DNA of 64,000 nucleotides from Microbulbifer sp. GL-2 (GTDB taxonomy: Bacteria > Pseudomonadota > Gammaproteobacteria > Pseudomonadales > Cellvibrionaceae), in the NCBI RefSeq assembly GCF_007183175.1, contig NZ_AP019807.1, positions 186,001 through 250,000 of the forward strand. The letters run 5' to 3'. Under the pieces are notes generated by a model that was not told the DNA's origin, made no database searches, and saw nothing but the letters and a program-made list of their open reading frames with translations. Made by a program: the position numbers and the translations under genes. Below are positions 51,897-61,248 of the stretch, piece by piece (positions within the stretch are counted from its first letter, which is position 1; every line of letters begins with the position of its first letter).

Positions 51897-54287
51897 TTAA
51901 CGCTGTTCGCTGCGCTTCTTGCGTACGTTGCCGATAACCGACTGCAGAGCGCGTTCAAACAACATACCGTCGTCCAACGGCAATAATTGTGCGGAACGCA
52001 GTGCATGGGCCAACTCCAGACGAGCAAACTCTGCCACTTTGGCGCCATTGCGGTTCACAAAAATAAACTGGTCGATATCGCGGATAACAGCAGCCAGGCG
52101 ACAGCGGAACTGCTCCTCTTCGGAACGCTTCAACTCAAACCAGCTACCTTGTGCCAAGCGGTAAGTCATCTGCCAATGGGGGTCATCCTCTCTGAGGGCT
52201 GCGAGCCCTTCCTGTTCCTTGGAGGTTGCCGCCACCTCCGCCCGGGCTACAGCCTGCTCCAGCTCCTCCATTTGTGGTACAGCCACTTCCTGCGCGTCAA
52301 GGGTCTCCTCGGCTACCGGTTCGATATCTATATCGACAACCGGCTGCGGCTCAGCAGCTTCTGAAACAGCGGCTTCTTCGGGAAGGGACTCGGCGACGAG
52401 TGCCTGGGGAATTTCCGCTGCCTGATCCGCCGCGGCAGCCGCCTTGACTTCACGGGCCACCTGCTCTTTAACCTGCTGATCCCGCTCCTCAGTGAGACGC
52501 TGCGCCAAGGCAAAGCGATCGCGATAAATTTCCTTCAGCCCAGCAAACATGGAACGCGCCTCGAAGGCATTGTAGGAGAGGGCTTCGATACCCTCGCGCA
52601 AACGCTCCTGTAAAACCGGCAACAGGCTCAGTAGTTGCTTGCGGGAATCTGGCATTGGCGCCTGCACGCTCCATACAAGATCACGTGCTGTGCGCACATC
52701 GCGACTCCAGGCCTCGCTCTCAGTGCCCTCTTTCACACAGGTGAGGAACAAGACGTTATTCCAGACTTTTTGTAGCCAGTCCTGGACCACTGGCGGCAGG
52801 TCCCGCTCGGCTACCAGTGCATCCATTACCGCAGCCACACGGGCGCGTGCAGCCTGGGTTTTTGCCCGGCCATCGGCCTCATCAACAACCCGGCGCTCAA
52901 GCATTTCCGCACGCTTGCGTTCGCGAATAATAAACTCGCGCAAAGACTCCAGCAGCGTGGCAAAAATATTGATGTCCTGATCGAACTCACTGAGAACCCG
53001 CTCTACGATCAGTGAGATCTCAGTGTATAAAGGATCGGATTCGAAGTTATCAGGGGCCTGCCAGCCAGTCGCAGCATCGGCAAGCTCATTAAGCAGTTTG
53101 CGCGCGGGATGGCCGCCTTTACTGAAGAATGATTTGTCGGCAATCGCAACCTTGAGCAGCGGCAGCTGCAAGCGGCCAAGTTGGGACTTGATCGGTGTGG
53201 CGAGACTGCGATCTTCCAAAATAAAGGAAAACAGCATTTCCACCAGCTTGATAACATCGCTATCCACTTTTGCCAGCGAAGCTGCCTGGTTTGAGTCCAC
53301 CAGGCGCTGCTGCAGCAGATCGCCAACATTCAACAATTGGGCCTGACCGGAATCCTGGTAATGAGCCCCGCTTTGCATAGCACCCAGGTGAGTGAGCAGA
53401 TCCCCAGCGGGCATGGGTGCCATGCCCGCAGTGGCCGGCACCAGCCCCGGGGCAAAGTGACCACTGACAGGGACGCCCTGTGCGACCTGGGCAGTGCCAT
53501 CTGCGCCGCTGCCAACACCAGCGGCAGGAACCGCCGCCGGATTGCCGGGACCGCGCCCTGCCGGGTAGACCGGGCGTTGTCGCGCCGCGCGCTGCTGTTC
53601 CCGCAGCGAGGGCAACACGCCCTGCTCTACCAACAATTGATTGCAGAATTCATAAAAATCCCGCAGGTGCTGCATAACGACCTGCTCAAATTTTTTCAGC
53701 AGCGTCAGGCGGGCGCGGATGTAGAGGTCCAGCTCCTGGATAGCCTCCACAAATGCGTCGCAGATCACATCCGGGCCGAGCGGATTGTTCTTGTCGTATA
53801 CCTTTACCGCATAGAGAGTATCCAGGCGCAGGCACAATTCCGTCAGCGGCTCGGCGAAATCGCGCTTGGCATTTGCCACCATGGTATCGGCGGCCACCAG
53901 TTGCTCGAGGTCGTCATTGTGTACCAGGGACAGGTTGTCCGGGGCAAAGGCTGGCTCGGCCTGCTCCTCCTGGCGGATCTGGAAAGCGCGCTGCACATTG
54001 CTGACAAAGCGTTCAGCAATATTACGTCGCTCCACTCGCAGCAGACGCAGCGCCTGGAACAATCCATCCTGCTCTTCCTGGCCGTGGGCCCGCTCCGCCA
54101 TTGAGAAAAGTGAATCATCCACCTTGCCAAACAGCGCCTTGACGCGTTCAAACAGCTGGGCACTGGCTTTTTCCTTTAACAGCGCAACCGTCGAGGGCAG
54201 TACCGCGGGCTTACCCACAGAAGCGCTATTGCGCCTCGCACTTTTCTCTGAAAGGGAAACTACCTTGCTGGATTCACTCATTTCCAA
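51897..54287 (-). CDS. DUF1631 protein, large and mostly helical
   Basis: 796 residues from ATG at 54287. It is acidic and rich in helix-forming residues, with DNLSLVHNDDLEQLVAADTM, LCLRLDTLYAVK and NPLGPDVICDAFVEAIQELD near residue 155, all DUF1631 markers. A low-complexity linker (VYPAGRGPGNPAAVPAAGVG) and an Ala/Glu-rich stretch near 640-700 break the helices. The C-terminal segment, FRCRLAAVIRDIDQFIFVNR then NGAKVAEFARLELAHAL, resembles a PilZ-like end. Function is unknown; in related bacteria it stands near nadC as here. Confidence 0.85.
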   Translation of the reverse strand: MEMSESSKVVSLSEKSARRNSASVGKPAVLPSTVALLKEKASAQLFERVKALFGKVDDSLFSMAERAHGQEEQDGLFQALRLLRVERRNIAERFVSNVQRAFQIRQEEQAEPAFAPDNLSLVHNDDLEQLVAADTMVANAKRDFAEPLTELCLRLDTLYAVKVYDKNNPLGPDVICDAFVEAIQELDLYIRARLTLLKKFEQVVMQHLRDFYEFCNQLLVEQGVLPSLREQQRAARQRPVYPAGRGPGNPAAVPAAGVGSGADGTAQVAQGVPVSGHFAPGLVPATAGMAPMPAGDLLTHLGAMQSGAHYQDSGQAQLLNVGDLLQQRLVDSNQAASLAKVDSDVIKLVEMLFSFILEDRSLATPIKSQLGRLQLPLLKVAIADKSFFSKGGHPARKLLNELADAATGWQAPDNFESDPLYTEISLIVERVLSEFDQDINIFATLLESLREFIIRERKRAEMLERRVVDEADGRAKTQAARARVAAVMDALVAERDLPPVVQDWLQKVWNNVLFLTCVKEGTESEAWSRDVRTARDLVWSVQAPMPDSRKQLLSLLPVLQERLREGIEALSYNAFEARSMFAGLKEIYRDRFALAQRLTEERDQQVKEQVAREVKAAAAADQAAEIPQALVAESLPEEAAVSEAAEPQPVVDIDIEPVAEETLDAQEVAVPQMEELEQAVARAEVAATSKEQEGLAALREDDPHWQMTYRLAQGSWFELKRSEEEQFRCRLAAVIRDIDQFIFVNRNGAKVAEFARLELAHALRSAQLLPLDDGMLFERALQSVIGNVRKKRSEQR

Positions 54288-54771
54288 GAGGTCCTTCGCA
54301 TGCCGACCGGCGTTTTGCGCACTAACTGGCTGAATTCTTTTCGGCTGGGTAAGCCATCGTAATTCACCAGGCCCTGCTGTTTACCTTGCCGCCGCCCTCA
54401 ATATTGGCTGCCCACAAGGTTCAATAACCACACGGGTGCACCACTGACAAAATTCTTTCGAGATAATGCACCCACAAATCTAACAACTTCTTGATTTTGC
54501 TCAGGTTTTAAACGCATTAATATAGTCAATTTGACTAACGAATTCAGCGACGGCTCCCGCAGAGAGCGATTCTCTCACTCCGCCGATTCTACTCGTGTTA
54601 CCAACCTCAGTTACACACTTTAGCGACATATTTGAGACGCTTGTCACAGCGAAATGTGGGGGCAGCTGCTACCTGAGAATTGTGCACAGTAGTAACCGTA
54701 CAGATTCGCTGGGCGACCCAAAGCCGGTCTGTTTTGGTAAACTGCCCGCGCGTTTTTATCGAGGTTCCCCA
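54288..54771. other. Intergenic region between the DUF1631 gene and nadC
   Basis: About 480 bases, divergent promoters expected for both genes. TTGACTAACG near 54531-54540 may contribute a -35 box. No gene seen; an upstream extension of nadC to 54595 lacks family similarity and is not used. Confidence 0.3.
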
Positions 54772-55626
54772 ATGCAGCCACAAGACTCCGCCATCCCAAA
54801 CATCATGACCGACCTGGAAAGGTCCGTGCGCATAGCGCTGGACGAGGATGTCGGCAGCGGAGATATCACCGCGCAGCTGATCCCCGCCGAGTGCAGTGCC
54901 CGTGCACGCGTGATCACCCGTGAGGATTGCACAATGAGCGGGCGCGCCTGGGTAGACGAGGTCTTTCGACAGCTGGACCCTGAGCTAAAGCTGAGCTGGC
55001 ACTTTGAGGATGGCGACAGGGTAGCGGCAAATTCAGTCCTGTTTGAACTGGACGGCAACGCCCGTGCAATCCTCACCGGCGAGCGCGCCGCCCTCAACTT
55101 CCTGCAGACGCTATCCGGCACCGCAACTACTGCAGCAGAATTCGCAGACCGCGCTGCCGATACCGAAGTCAAGATTCTCGATACCCGCAAAACTATTCCC
55201 GGCCTGCGCAGCGCACAGAAATACGCGGTGCTGTGCGGTGGTTGCCACAATCACCGTATCGGGCTGTACGATGCATTTTTGATCAAGGAAAACCATATCG
55301 CCGCAGCTGGCGGTATCGATGCGGCGGTGACCCAGGCCAGAGCTATTAAACCCGGCGCACTGGTAGAGGTAGAAGTGGAGACTATAGGGGAGCTGAAGCA
55401 GGCGCTGAACAGCGGTGCTGATGTCATCATGCTCGATGAGTTCAATGATGCCGATACCCGCACCGCCCTGTCGTTGGCCAAGGGCAAGGCCAAGATAGAA
55501 ATCTCCGGCAGTGTTGACCGGGACAGGATTCAGCAGCTGGCAGCGCTGGATGTTGACTATATCTCTTCTGGCAGCCTGACCAAGCACCTGCGTGCGATTG
55601 ATCTTTCCCTGCGCATCGATCTATAA
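54772..55626 (+). CDS. nadC: Nicotinate-nucleotide pyrophosphorylase (quinolinate phosphoribosyltransferase)
   Basis: 284 residues from ATG at 54772. ALDEDVGSGDITAQLIP is the N-terminal signature, then GERAALNFLQTLSGTAT, ILDTRKTIPGLRSAQKYAV, and VIMLDEFNDAD with IEISGSVDRDRIQQL; C-terminal DYISSGSLTKH binds phosphate. It converts quinolinate and PRPP to nicotinate mononucleotide in de novo NAD synthesis. A start at 54595 would add 59 residues with no family match and is rejected. Confidence 0.97.
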   Translation: MQPQDSAIPNIMTDLERSVRIALDEDVGSGDITAQLIPAECSARARVITREDCTMSGRAWVDEVFRQLDPELKLSWHFEDGDRVAANSVLFELDGNARAILTGERAALNFLQTLSGTATTAAEFADRAADTEVKILDTRKTIPGLRSAQKYAVLCGGCHNHRIGLYDAFLIKENHIAAAGGIDAAVTQARAIKPGALVEVEVETIGELKQALNSGADVIMLDEFNDADTRTALSLAKGKAKIEISGSVDRDRIQQLAALDVDYISSGSLTKHLRAIDLSLRIDL

Positions 55627-55696
55627 ATTCCGCTTATTCACAAGTACCAGCTGATTACCAATCGCCAGCGCCGCACTCAAGCGGCGCCAATTCACT

Positions 55697-56437
55697 TTAA
55701 TGGTGGTGATGTTGCTCCTGTTCTTCCACCTGTGGAGACTCCATTGTTCCCATAGCCCCATGATTACTGTGGTCACCATGGCCTCCATGGCCGAGAGCAC
55801 CCCAGATCGTCCACAAACCGAATAGCAAAATTGCCGCGGCAAACCCCAGGCGAACCCCCGGTTTCTGCACAATTTTACGCACTTGCACGGCGGCAGCACC
55901 GGTGGCCAGCATGGCCGGTAAAGTACCAAGGCCAAAGGCGAACATCGCCAATGCCGAGCGCTCGGCACTACCCTGGGCCAGAGCGAAGGTCAACGCGCTG
56001 TATACCAGACCACACGGGAGCCAGCCCCACAATGAACCGAGGGCAACCGCCTGCCCTGCGGAACGCACCGGCAACAGCTTCGCCGCAAGAGGCTGCACAT
56101 AGCGCCATAAATAGCTGCCGCCCTTCTCCAACCACACCAGACCGCGCCAGATGCCGGCCACGTAGAGCGCCATGACAATCAACATGATACCCGCGGCAAA
56201 ACGCAGTGGTGTCAGCGCCGGCAGCACCGCTGCGCCGAGGGCGCCTGCAAGGGCACCCATCAACGTGTAGCTGCCGAGCCGTCCCAGCTGGTATGAACCG
56301 AGCTGCACCCAGGCAGTCTGCCTGCCGGGTACAGCCATTCCCAGCGCGCCTGAGATACCCCCACACATGCCGATACAATGGCTGCTGCCGAGAAAACCGA
56401 TAGCGAGCGCAGCCGCAAAAAAACCCCAATCCCCCAC
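55697..56437 (-). CDS. Sulfite-exporter TauE/SafE-like membrane protein (CcoI-linked)
   Basis: 246 residues with six hydrophobic segments. LGSSHCIGMCGGISGALGMA near residue 16 holds the two Cys of a metal site, and GSLWGWLPCGLVYSALTFAL is the second half's matching motif. The C-terminal tail is His-rich (GHGGHGDHSNHGAMG and a final HHHH). Its position right after ccoS makes it the cbb3-associated SafE-type protein, probably helping copper handling for oxidase assembly. The exact role is inferred. Confidence 0.85.
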   Translation of the reverse strand: MGDWGFFAAALAIGFLGSSHCIGMCGGISGALGMAVPGRQTAWVQLGSYQLGRLGSYTLMGALAGALGAAVLPALTPLRFAAGIMLIVMALYVAGIWRGLVWLEKGGSYLWRYVQPLAAKLLPVRSAGQAVALGSLWGWLPCGLVYSALTFALAQGSAERSALAMFAFGLGTLPAMLATGAAAVQVRKIVQKPGVRLGFAAAILLFGLWTIWGALGHGGHGDHSNHGAMGTMESPQVEEQEQHHHH

Positions 56438-56440
56438 TGG

Positions 56441-56620
56441 CTACTTCTCCTTGTCTACATCTGCCGCTGACTGATCCTGCAGGTCATCCTCAAACAGTAT
56501 TCTCCGTCCCTCTGTCTCGAGGTCATCGTACTGGCCGTTGTTCACCGCCCAGAAAAAGAGTTTGATGGCGAAGGCGACCAACGCCACCGCAATAGGGATC
56601 AGGAAATAAAGACTGTCCAC
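56441..56620 (-). CDS. ccoS: cbb3 oxidase maturation protein CcoS
   Basis: 59 residues from a GTG at 56620 with AGAGGAG just upstream; it overlaps nothing, and starts 16 bp after the ccoI stop. VDSLYFLIPIAVALVAFAIK is one membrane span, then FFWAVNNGQYDDLETEGRRI, the CcoS signature, and ILFEDD near the end. It is required for cofactor insertion into cbb3 oxidase. The short length and GTG start make it easy to miss. Confidence 0.93.
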   Translation of the reverse strand: MDSLYFLIPIAVALVAFAIKLFFWAVNNGQYDDLETEGRRILFEDDLQDQSAADVDKEK

Positions 56621-56635
56621 AATTCACTCCTCTCT

Positions 56636-59083
56636 TTAATCAGTAAGGCCCGGCTCCAGGTGGGATGCCTGGGTGCCCGCACTTTCAATCGGAGCCTCTG
56701 CGCGAGATAAGCGCAGGGCGTTGAGAACCACAACCAGCGAACTGACTGACATGCCGATGGCAGCCGCCCAGGGCGGCACCAGACCACAAACCGCCAGCGG
56801 AAGCGCAATGGCGTTGTAGCCTAAAGCCCAGGCCAAATTCTGCCGCACCACCTGGCGACACTTACGTGCCAGGTCAATTGCCTGGGGCAGCACCCGCAGA
56901 TCACCGTTCAACAGGATGGCGTCGGCGCGGGATTGGGCCAGATCGGCTGCGGACATCATCGCCACCGAGGCATCGGCACCCGACAACACCGGAACATCGT
57001 TGAGCCCATCACCCACCATCAGGACTTTTTCCTCCCGGGCCTGCAACTGCTGCATGTGGGAAAGCTTGTCTTCGGGCGATGCGCCAGCGCGGAAATGTTC
57101 GATCGCAGCCTGCGCAGCCAAGCGCTGGACTTCTCCGGACTGATCACCACTCAGCAATTCAACCGACAACCCCTGCCTACCCAGCTGTCGCACCGCATCG
57201 CTCGCCGAGTCACGCAGTTTGTCACCGAGGGCAATCCAGGCAAGCGGGCCACTCGCGTCGGCCAACAACAGCCATTGCCCCTCACCCTGGGGCGGGGTTT
57301 GCGCTTGTGGCGCAGAAAAATCAGCGCGGCCAAGGCGGTAGTTGAGCCCGTCAATTTGCCCTTCCAGCCCTCGACCGGTGTATACCTTGAGGTGACTTGC
57401 TGTCAGATTACCGCGCCAGGCGCGAAATGCACGGGCCAGCGGGTGATGGGTTTGCGATTCGAGTGCAGCGGCCACATCCTTAACCCGCTGTTCTGTCCAG
57501 CCGTCACGCAACAATTCAATCTGCAGAATTCGCGGTTCACCCCGGGTCAGAGTGCCTGTCTTGTCGAACACTACGCGGCTGACACGGGGCAGGACTTCCA
57601 AAAGATTACCGCCGGCCACCAGCAGCCCCAGCTCCTGTAGGCGCAGCGTTGCAGAGGCCAGCGCCGCCGGCGTGGCCAGGGACAGCGCACAGGGGCATGT
57701 CACTACCAGAACCGATAGGGCAACCCAGAAGGCCCGACTCGGGTCCAGCTGCCACCAGACCGCGAAAGCTCCCAGGGCCGCGAGCAATACGACCCCGACA
57801 AAAATACCGGCAACCCGATCTGCCAGGGCTACCTGGCCGGGCTTGTCCAGCTGGGCACGCTCGACCAGGCGCTCAATAGCTGACAAACGGGTGGATTTTC
57901 CCGCTGCAGTCACACGCACGGTGAGACTGGAGTCGCCGTTCACACTGCCCGCATATACGGGGCTGCCCACGGACTTCTGCTGCAGAGCGGACTCACCGCT
58001 GAGCAGAGATTCATCCACACCGCTCTCCCCCTCCAACACTTCACCATCGGCGGGAATCGTATCGCCGGGACACAGTAGAATCCGCTCGCCTGGCGCCAGT
58101 GCGGCCACCGGCACATGGACTATTTGATCGCCGTCATACCTGGCTGCGGTCATTGGCAGCAGCTGGGCCAGACCGCCACTGGCAAGCCCGGCGCGGTGGC
58201 GTGCACGCATCTCCACAGTGCGACCGAGTAGTAAAAAGAAGGTAAACATGGAGATGGATTCAAAATACACATCGCCGGTGCCGAAGACTGTGGCATAAAA
58301 GCTGGCGCCATAGGCCAGCCCGATAGCAAGGGAGACCGGTACATCCATACTCAGGTGGCGCGCGCGCAGGCTGCGCAATGCCGCGCTGAAGAATGGGCGC
58401 GCGGCATAGAGGACTACGGGAGTAGCCACAAGAAGCGATACCCAGCGGAAATAGCGCTCAAATTCCCCGACACCATCGCTACCAGCACCAAAGTACAGGG
58501 CGATGGCAAACATCATCACCTGCATGGTACCGAGGCCCGCAACTCCCAGGCGACGAAGGGCAGCGCGGTGCTCGGTCTGAATAACATTTTCCCGGTTGGC
58601 TGCGGTGGCGGGTGCTGGGCGGTAACCGATACGCTCCAGCGCCTCAAATAATTGGCTGGGTTTTACCCGTTCAGGGTTAAACACGATCTGCGCACGCTGG
58701 GTGCTGGCGTTGACCGAGACTTTCTCGACCCCTTCCATGTGCCCCAGGTGCTTTTCTATCAGCCACACACAGGCAGCACAGGTGATACCACCAATCAGCA
58801 GAGCCGCCATGTTATTGCCGTCATCCCAGTCGTGGACAAACTGCTGCTGCACTTCTGGAAGATCATAGGCAATCCAGCGATCGCGCGGCTGGGTCTGCTC
58901 CGGTCGGTCACTTTGCTTTTCCCGGTAGCGATAGAAACCGTCCAGGCCTCCGGAAACAATCGCGGTCGCCACCGCTTCACAGCCAGGGCAACACATCTCA
59001 CGCGCAGCCCCTTCGATCACAACCGAATGGTTACTGCCAGCGGGAACCGGGAGCCCGCAGTGGTAACAGGGCAAGGACGTCAT
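56636..59083 (-). CDS. ccoI: Copper-translocating P-type ATPase CcoI (FixI)
   Basis: 815 residues. N-terminal Cys-rich zinc-like unit (CYHCG and MCCPGCEA), then a heavy-metal domain with GGITCAACVWLIEKHLGH near residue 97. Eight membrane spans; the metal-site CPC is in VTCPCALSLATPAALA near residue 462; the phosphorylated Asp is in DKTGTLTRGEP near 509, and GDGLNDVPVLSGAD is near 690. It supplies copper for cbb3 oxidase. Overlaps ccoH by 4 bp (ATGA) and precedes ccoS. Confidence 0.96.
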   Translation of the reverse strand: MTSLPCYHCGLPVPAGSNHSVVIEGAAREMCCPGCEAVATAIVSGGLDGFYRYREKQSDRPEQTQPRDRWIAYDLPEVQQQFVHDWDDGNNMAALLIGGITCAACVWLIEKHLGHMEGVEKVSVNASTQRAQIVFNPERVKPSQLFEALERIGYRPAPATAANRENVIQTEHRAALRRLGVAGLGTMQVMMFAIALYFGAGSDGVGEFERYFRWVSLLVATPVVLYAARPFFSAALRSLRARHLSMDVPVSLAIGLAYGASFYATVFGTGDVYFESISMFTFFLLLGRTVEMRARHRAGLASGGLAQLLPMTAARYDGDQIVHVPVAALAPGERILLCPGDTIPADGEVLEGESGVDESLLSGESALQQKSVGSPVYAGSVNGDSSLTVRVTAAGKSTRLSAIERLVERAQLDKPGQVALADRVAGIFVGVVLLAALGAFAVWWQLDPSRAFWVALSVLVVTCPCALSLATPAALASATLRLQELGLLVAGGNLLEVLPRVSRVVFDKTGTLTRGEPRILQIELLRDGWTEQRVKDVAAALESQTHHPLARAFRAWRGNLTASHLKVYTGRGLEGQIDGLNYRLGRADFSAPQAQTPPQGEGQWLLLADASGPLAWIALGDKLRDSASDAVRQLGRQGLSVELLSGDQSGEVQRLAAQAAIEHFRAGASPEDKLSHMQQLQAREEKVLMVGDGLNDVPVLSGADASVAMMSAADLAQSRADAILLNGDLRVLPQAIDLARKCRQVVRQNLAWALGYNAIALPLAVCGLVPPWAAAIGMSVSSLVVVLNALRLSRAEAPIESAGTQASHLEPGLTD

Positions 59084-59607
59084 TGACTCGCAGCGTTCAG
59101 GGGCACAGCCTCGCCGAGGTCGAAATTAATTTCGCCCTTCAAGCGCCACTCGGCACTCTTGTGCTGCTTAGGATTGAGCTCTGGCATCAGGCGCAGGTAC
59201 CAGCGGTTTTTCAGCTCGACAGGTACAGAACCCGAATAGCGACCCACGGAAAGCTGAGACAACACAATATGCTGATCCAGATCTTCTTCTATCGGGTGGC
59301 TGAGGGTAAGTAAAAGCTTCTCCGGGTATTCGGTATTGCCATTCAGTTCGACAACCACCCCACTAGCATCACGCTGGAACTGTACCATCGCCGCCAACCC
59401 CAGCGCTTCTGCGCGCTGATCCTGCTCTGCGGAGAAATGGTACATTCGGCTGTCTTTGTAATAGTTGTCCGTAACCTGGTCGTCAGCGTGGCGCACGGCT
59501 ATGGAGACAGTAATGGAGGACACTACCAGCACTGTAATCAGCGGTGCCAGGACCATCCAGGCCCAGAATTCCCGATACCAGGGTTTCGACGTTGGTTCAT
59601 TCATCAC
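59080..59607 (-). CDS. ccoH: cbb3 assembly protein CcoH (FixH)
   Basis: 175 residues. KPWYREFWAWMVLAPLITVL is the N-terminal span with the FixH Trp-rich motif, then DQVTDNYYKDSRMYH. The rest is a periplasmic beta domain with NGNTEYPEKLLLTLSHPIEE. FixH stabilises the cbb3 complex during assembly. Its stop overlaps the ccoI start. A terminator-like hairpin separates it from ccoG upstream. Confidence 0.92.
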   Translation of the reverse strand: MMNEPTSKPWYREFWAWMVLAPLITVLVVSSITVSIAVRHADDQVTDNYYKDSRMYHFSAEQDQRAEALGLAAMVQFQRDASGVVVELNGNTEYPEKLLLTLSHPIEEDLDQHIVLSQLSVGRYSGSVPVELKNRWYLRLMPELNPKQHKSAEWRLKGEINFDLGEAVPLNAASQ

Positions 59608-59635
59608 GTTACCAAAAAATTACCGTTTTATGCAG

Positions 59636-59662
59636 AAAAGTCGAGCCCGCCTGGGCGGGCCC
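59636..59662 (-). terminator. Terminator-like hairpin between ccoG and ccoH
   Basis: GCCCGCC and GGCGGGC (59645-59651, 59654-59660) pair perfectly; on the minus strand TTTTCTGC follows shortly. It may reduce read-through from ccoG into ccoHIS. Confidence 0.55.
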
Positions 59663-59690
59663 GTACTTTGCAACGGGAACGGCTTCCCGT

Positions 59691-61109
59691 CTACTGCTTG
59701 GGACCAATAAATACCGTACGGTGCTTGTCGGTCAACTCAGGGTTGTCGACTGCTTGCACCACGATATCAATATCGTGCTTGCTCTCTTTCAACTGCGCCT
59801 TGGGTACACTCACCCGGATAGGAACGGAGAAAATCTCTCCGGCCTCCAGGAAGATCGTACGCGGCTTGCGAACCGAATAGTCGTAATCCGGGTTGCCATC
59901 TACACGAATAGTGAACTCGTGTGCCGCCTGATCCATATTGTTGATCTTCACGGTATATACATTTTGCACCAGTCCCTGGGATACCCGGTACATTCGCGCA
60001 CCGCGGTCGCGGGTAATTTCGGCTTCGATCGGGCTGCGCGTGGCAACCTGGTGGGAGAACAAACCCATCATTGCCAGCAGGACCAGTGCGTACCCAAACA
60101 GGCGCGGACGAAGGAAGTTGGTCTTACCGGTTTCCAGCTCATCCTCGGAGGTAAAGCGGATCAGGCCGCGATCGTAGCCCATCTTGTCCATGACGCTATT
60201 ACAGGCGTCAACACATAGACCACAGTTAATGCATTCATACTGCATGCCATCGCGAATATCGATATCGACCGGACATACCTGCACACACCAGTAACAGTCG
60301 ATGCAGTCACCCATACCCTCTGCCTTGTAATCCACCGTTTTCTTGCGTGGACCGCGGGTCTCCCCCCGTTGGGCATCGTAGTAAACCGCGAGGGTATCCT
60401 GGTCATACATCACCGACTGGAAACGCGCATAGGGGCACATGTACTTACACACCTGCTCGCGCAGGAAGCCGGCGTTCATATAGGTGGCAAAAGTAAAGAA
60501 GGCGACCCAGAAAACACCCTGTGGATGGGCCTTGAAGGTAGCTAGGTCCACCACCAGCTCGCGGATACCATAGAAGTAGCCGACGAAAGCCAGCGCTGTT
60601 GCCAGGGAGATCAGCAGCCAAATGAAATGAGTGCCCCCCTTGCGCAGGACCTTTTCTGCGTTCCAGGGCGCCTTGTCGAGTTTCATACGCTTGTTGCGGT
60701 CACCCTCACAAACCCGCTCGGCCCACATAAACATCATGGTCCAGACGGTCTGTGGGCAGGTAAAGCCACACCAGACTCGCCCCATCCAGGTGGTAATGGC
60801 GAACAGGGCAAAAGCGGCAATAATCAGCAGCCAGGCGAGAAGGAAGCCATCCTGAGGGCCAAAGGTAGTGCCGAGAATATGAAATTGACGGGTAGGAAGA
60901 TCGAAAAAGACTGACTGACGTCCGTCGATATTGATCCATGGGATAAAGAAGAAGGCCAACAATAGCGGCAGGCCGGTATATTTGCGAATCCGGGTGTAAA
61001 TACCGCGGATATGGCGAATATAAATTTTGTCATCCGATTCATAGAGCATTCGGTAGCGGACTTCGCCATTACCTTCCTGCTCCTCGCGGGTGGGAATCAA
61101 GTCACTCAC
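59691..61109 (-). CDS. ccoG: Cytochrome oxidase accessory protein CcoG (polyferredoxin)
   Basis: 472 residues with five to six membrane spans. WCGFTCPQTVWTMMFMWAER near residue 125, then QVCKYMCPYARFQSVMYDQD. Two 4Fe-4S clusters are in CIDCYWCVQVCPVDIDIRDG and CINCGLCVDACNSVMDKM near residues 266-310, and a C-terminal immunoglobulin-like domain follows. CcoG reduces Cu(II) for cbb3 assembly. It sits between ccoP and ccoH, as in Pseudomonas-type clusters. Confidence 0.95.
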   Translation of the reverse strand: MSDLIPTREEQEGNGEVRYRMLYESDDKIYIRHIRGIYTRIRKYTGLPLLLAFFFIPWINIDGRQSVFFDLPTRQFHILGTTFGPQDGFLLAWLLIIAAFALFAITTWMGRVWCGFTCPQTVWTMMFMWAERVCEGDRNKRMKLDKAPWNAEKVLRKGGTHFIWLLISLATALAFVGYFYGIRELVVDLATFKAHPQGVFWVAFFTFATYMNAGFLREQVCKYMCPYARFQSVMYDQDTLAVYYDAQRGETRGPRKKTVDYKAEGMGDCIDCYWCVQVCPVDIDIRDGMQYECINCGLCVDACNSVMDKMGYDRGLIRFTSEDELETGKTNFLRPRLFGYALVLLAMMGLFSHQVATRSPIEAEITRDRGARMYRVSQGLVQNVYTVKINNMDQAAHEFTIRVDGNPDYDYSVRKPRTIFLEAGEIFSVPIRVSVPKAQLKESKHDIDIVVQAVDNPELTDKHRTVFIGPKQ

Positions 61110-61216
61110 AAAAACCTCACTCTCACACGGGCATTATCTGCACGCCGGCAACAGTCAGCCACTTATGTTGAGGCTTTTATCTCCGTCCCTGCATCACCCG
61201 GAGTTCCTTCAAAAAA

Positions 61217-61245
61217 AATAAGGCCCAGCATAGCCGGGCCTTATT
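61217..61245 (-). terminator. Terminator after ccoNOQP
   Basis: AATAAGGCCC (61217-61226) pairs with GGGCCTTATT (61236-61245), 10 bp, and an A run at 61211-61218 gives U's on the minus-strand transcript. It lies just downstream of the ccoP stop. Confidence 0.85.
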
Positions 61246-61248
61246 CGA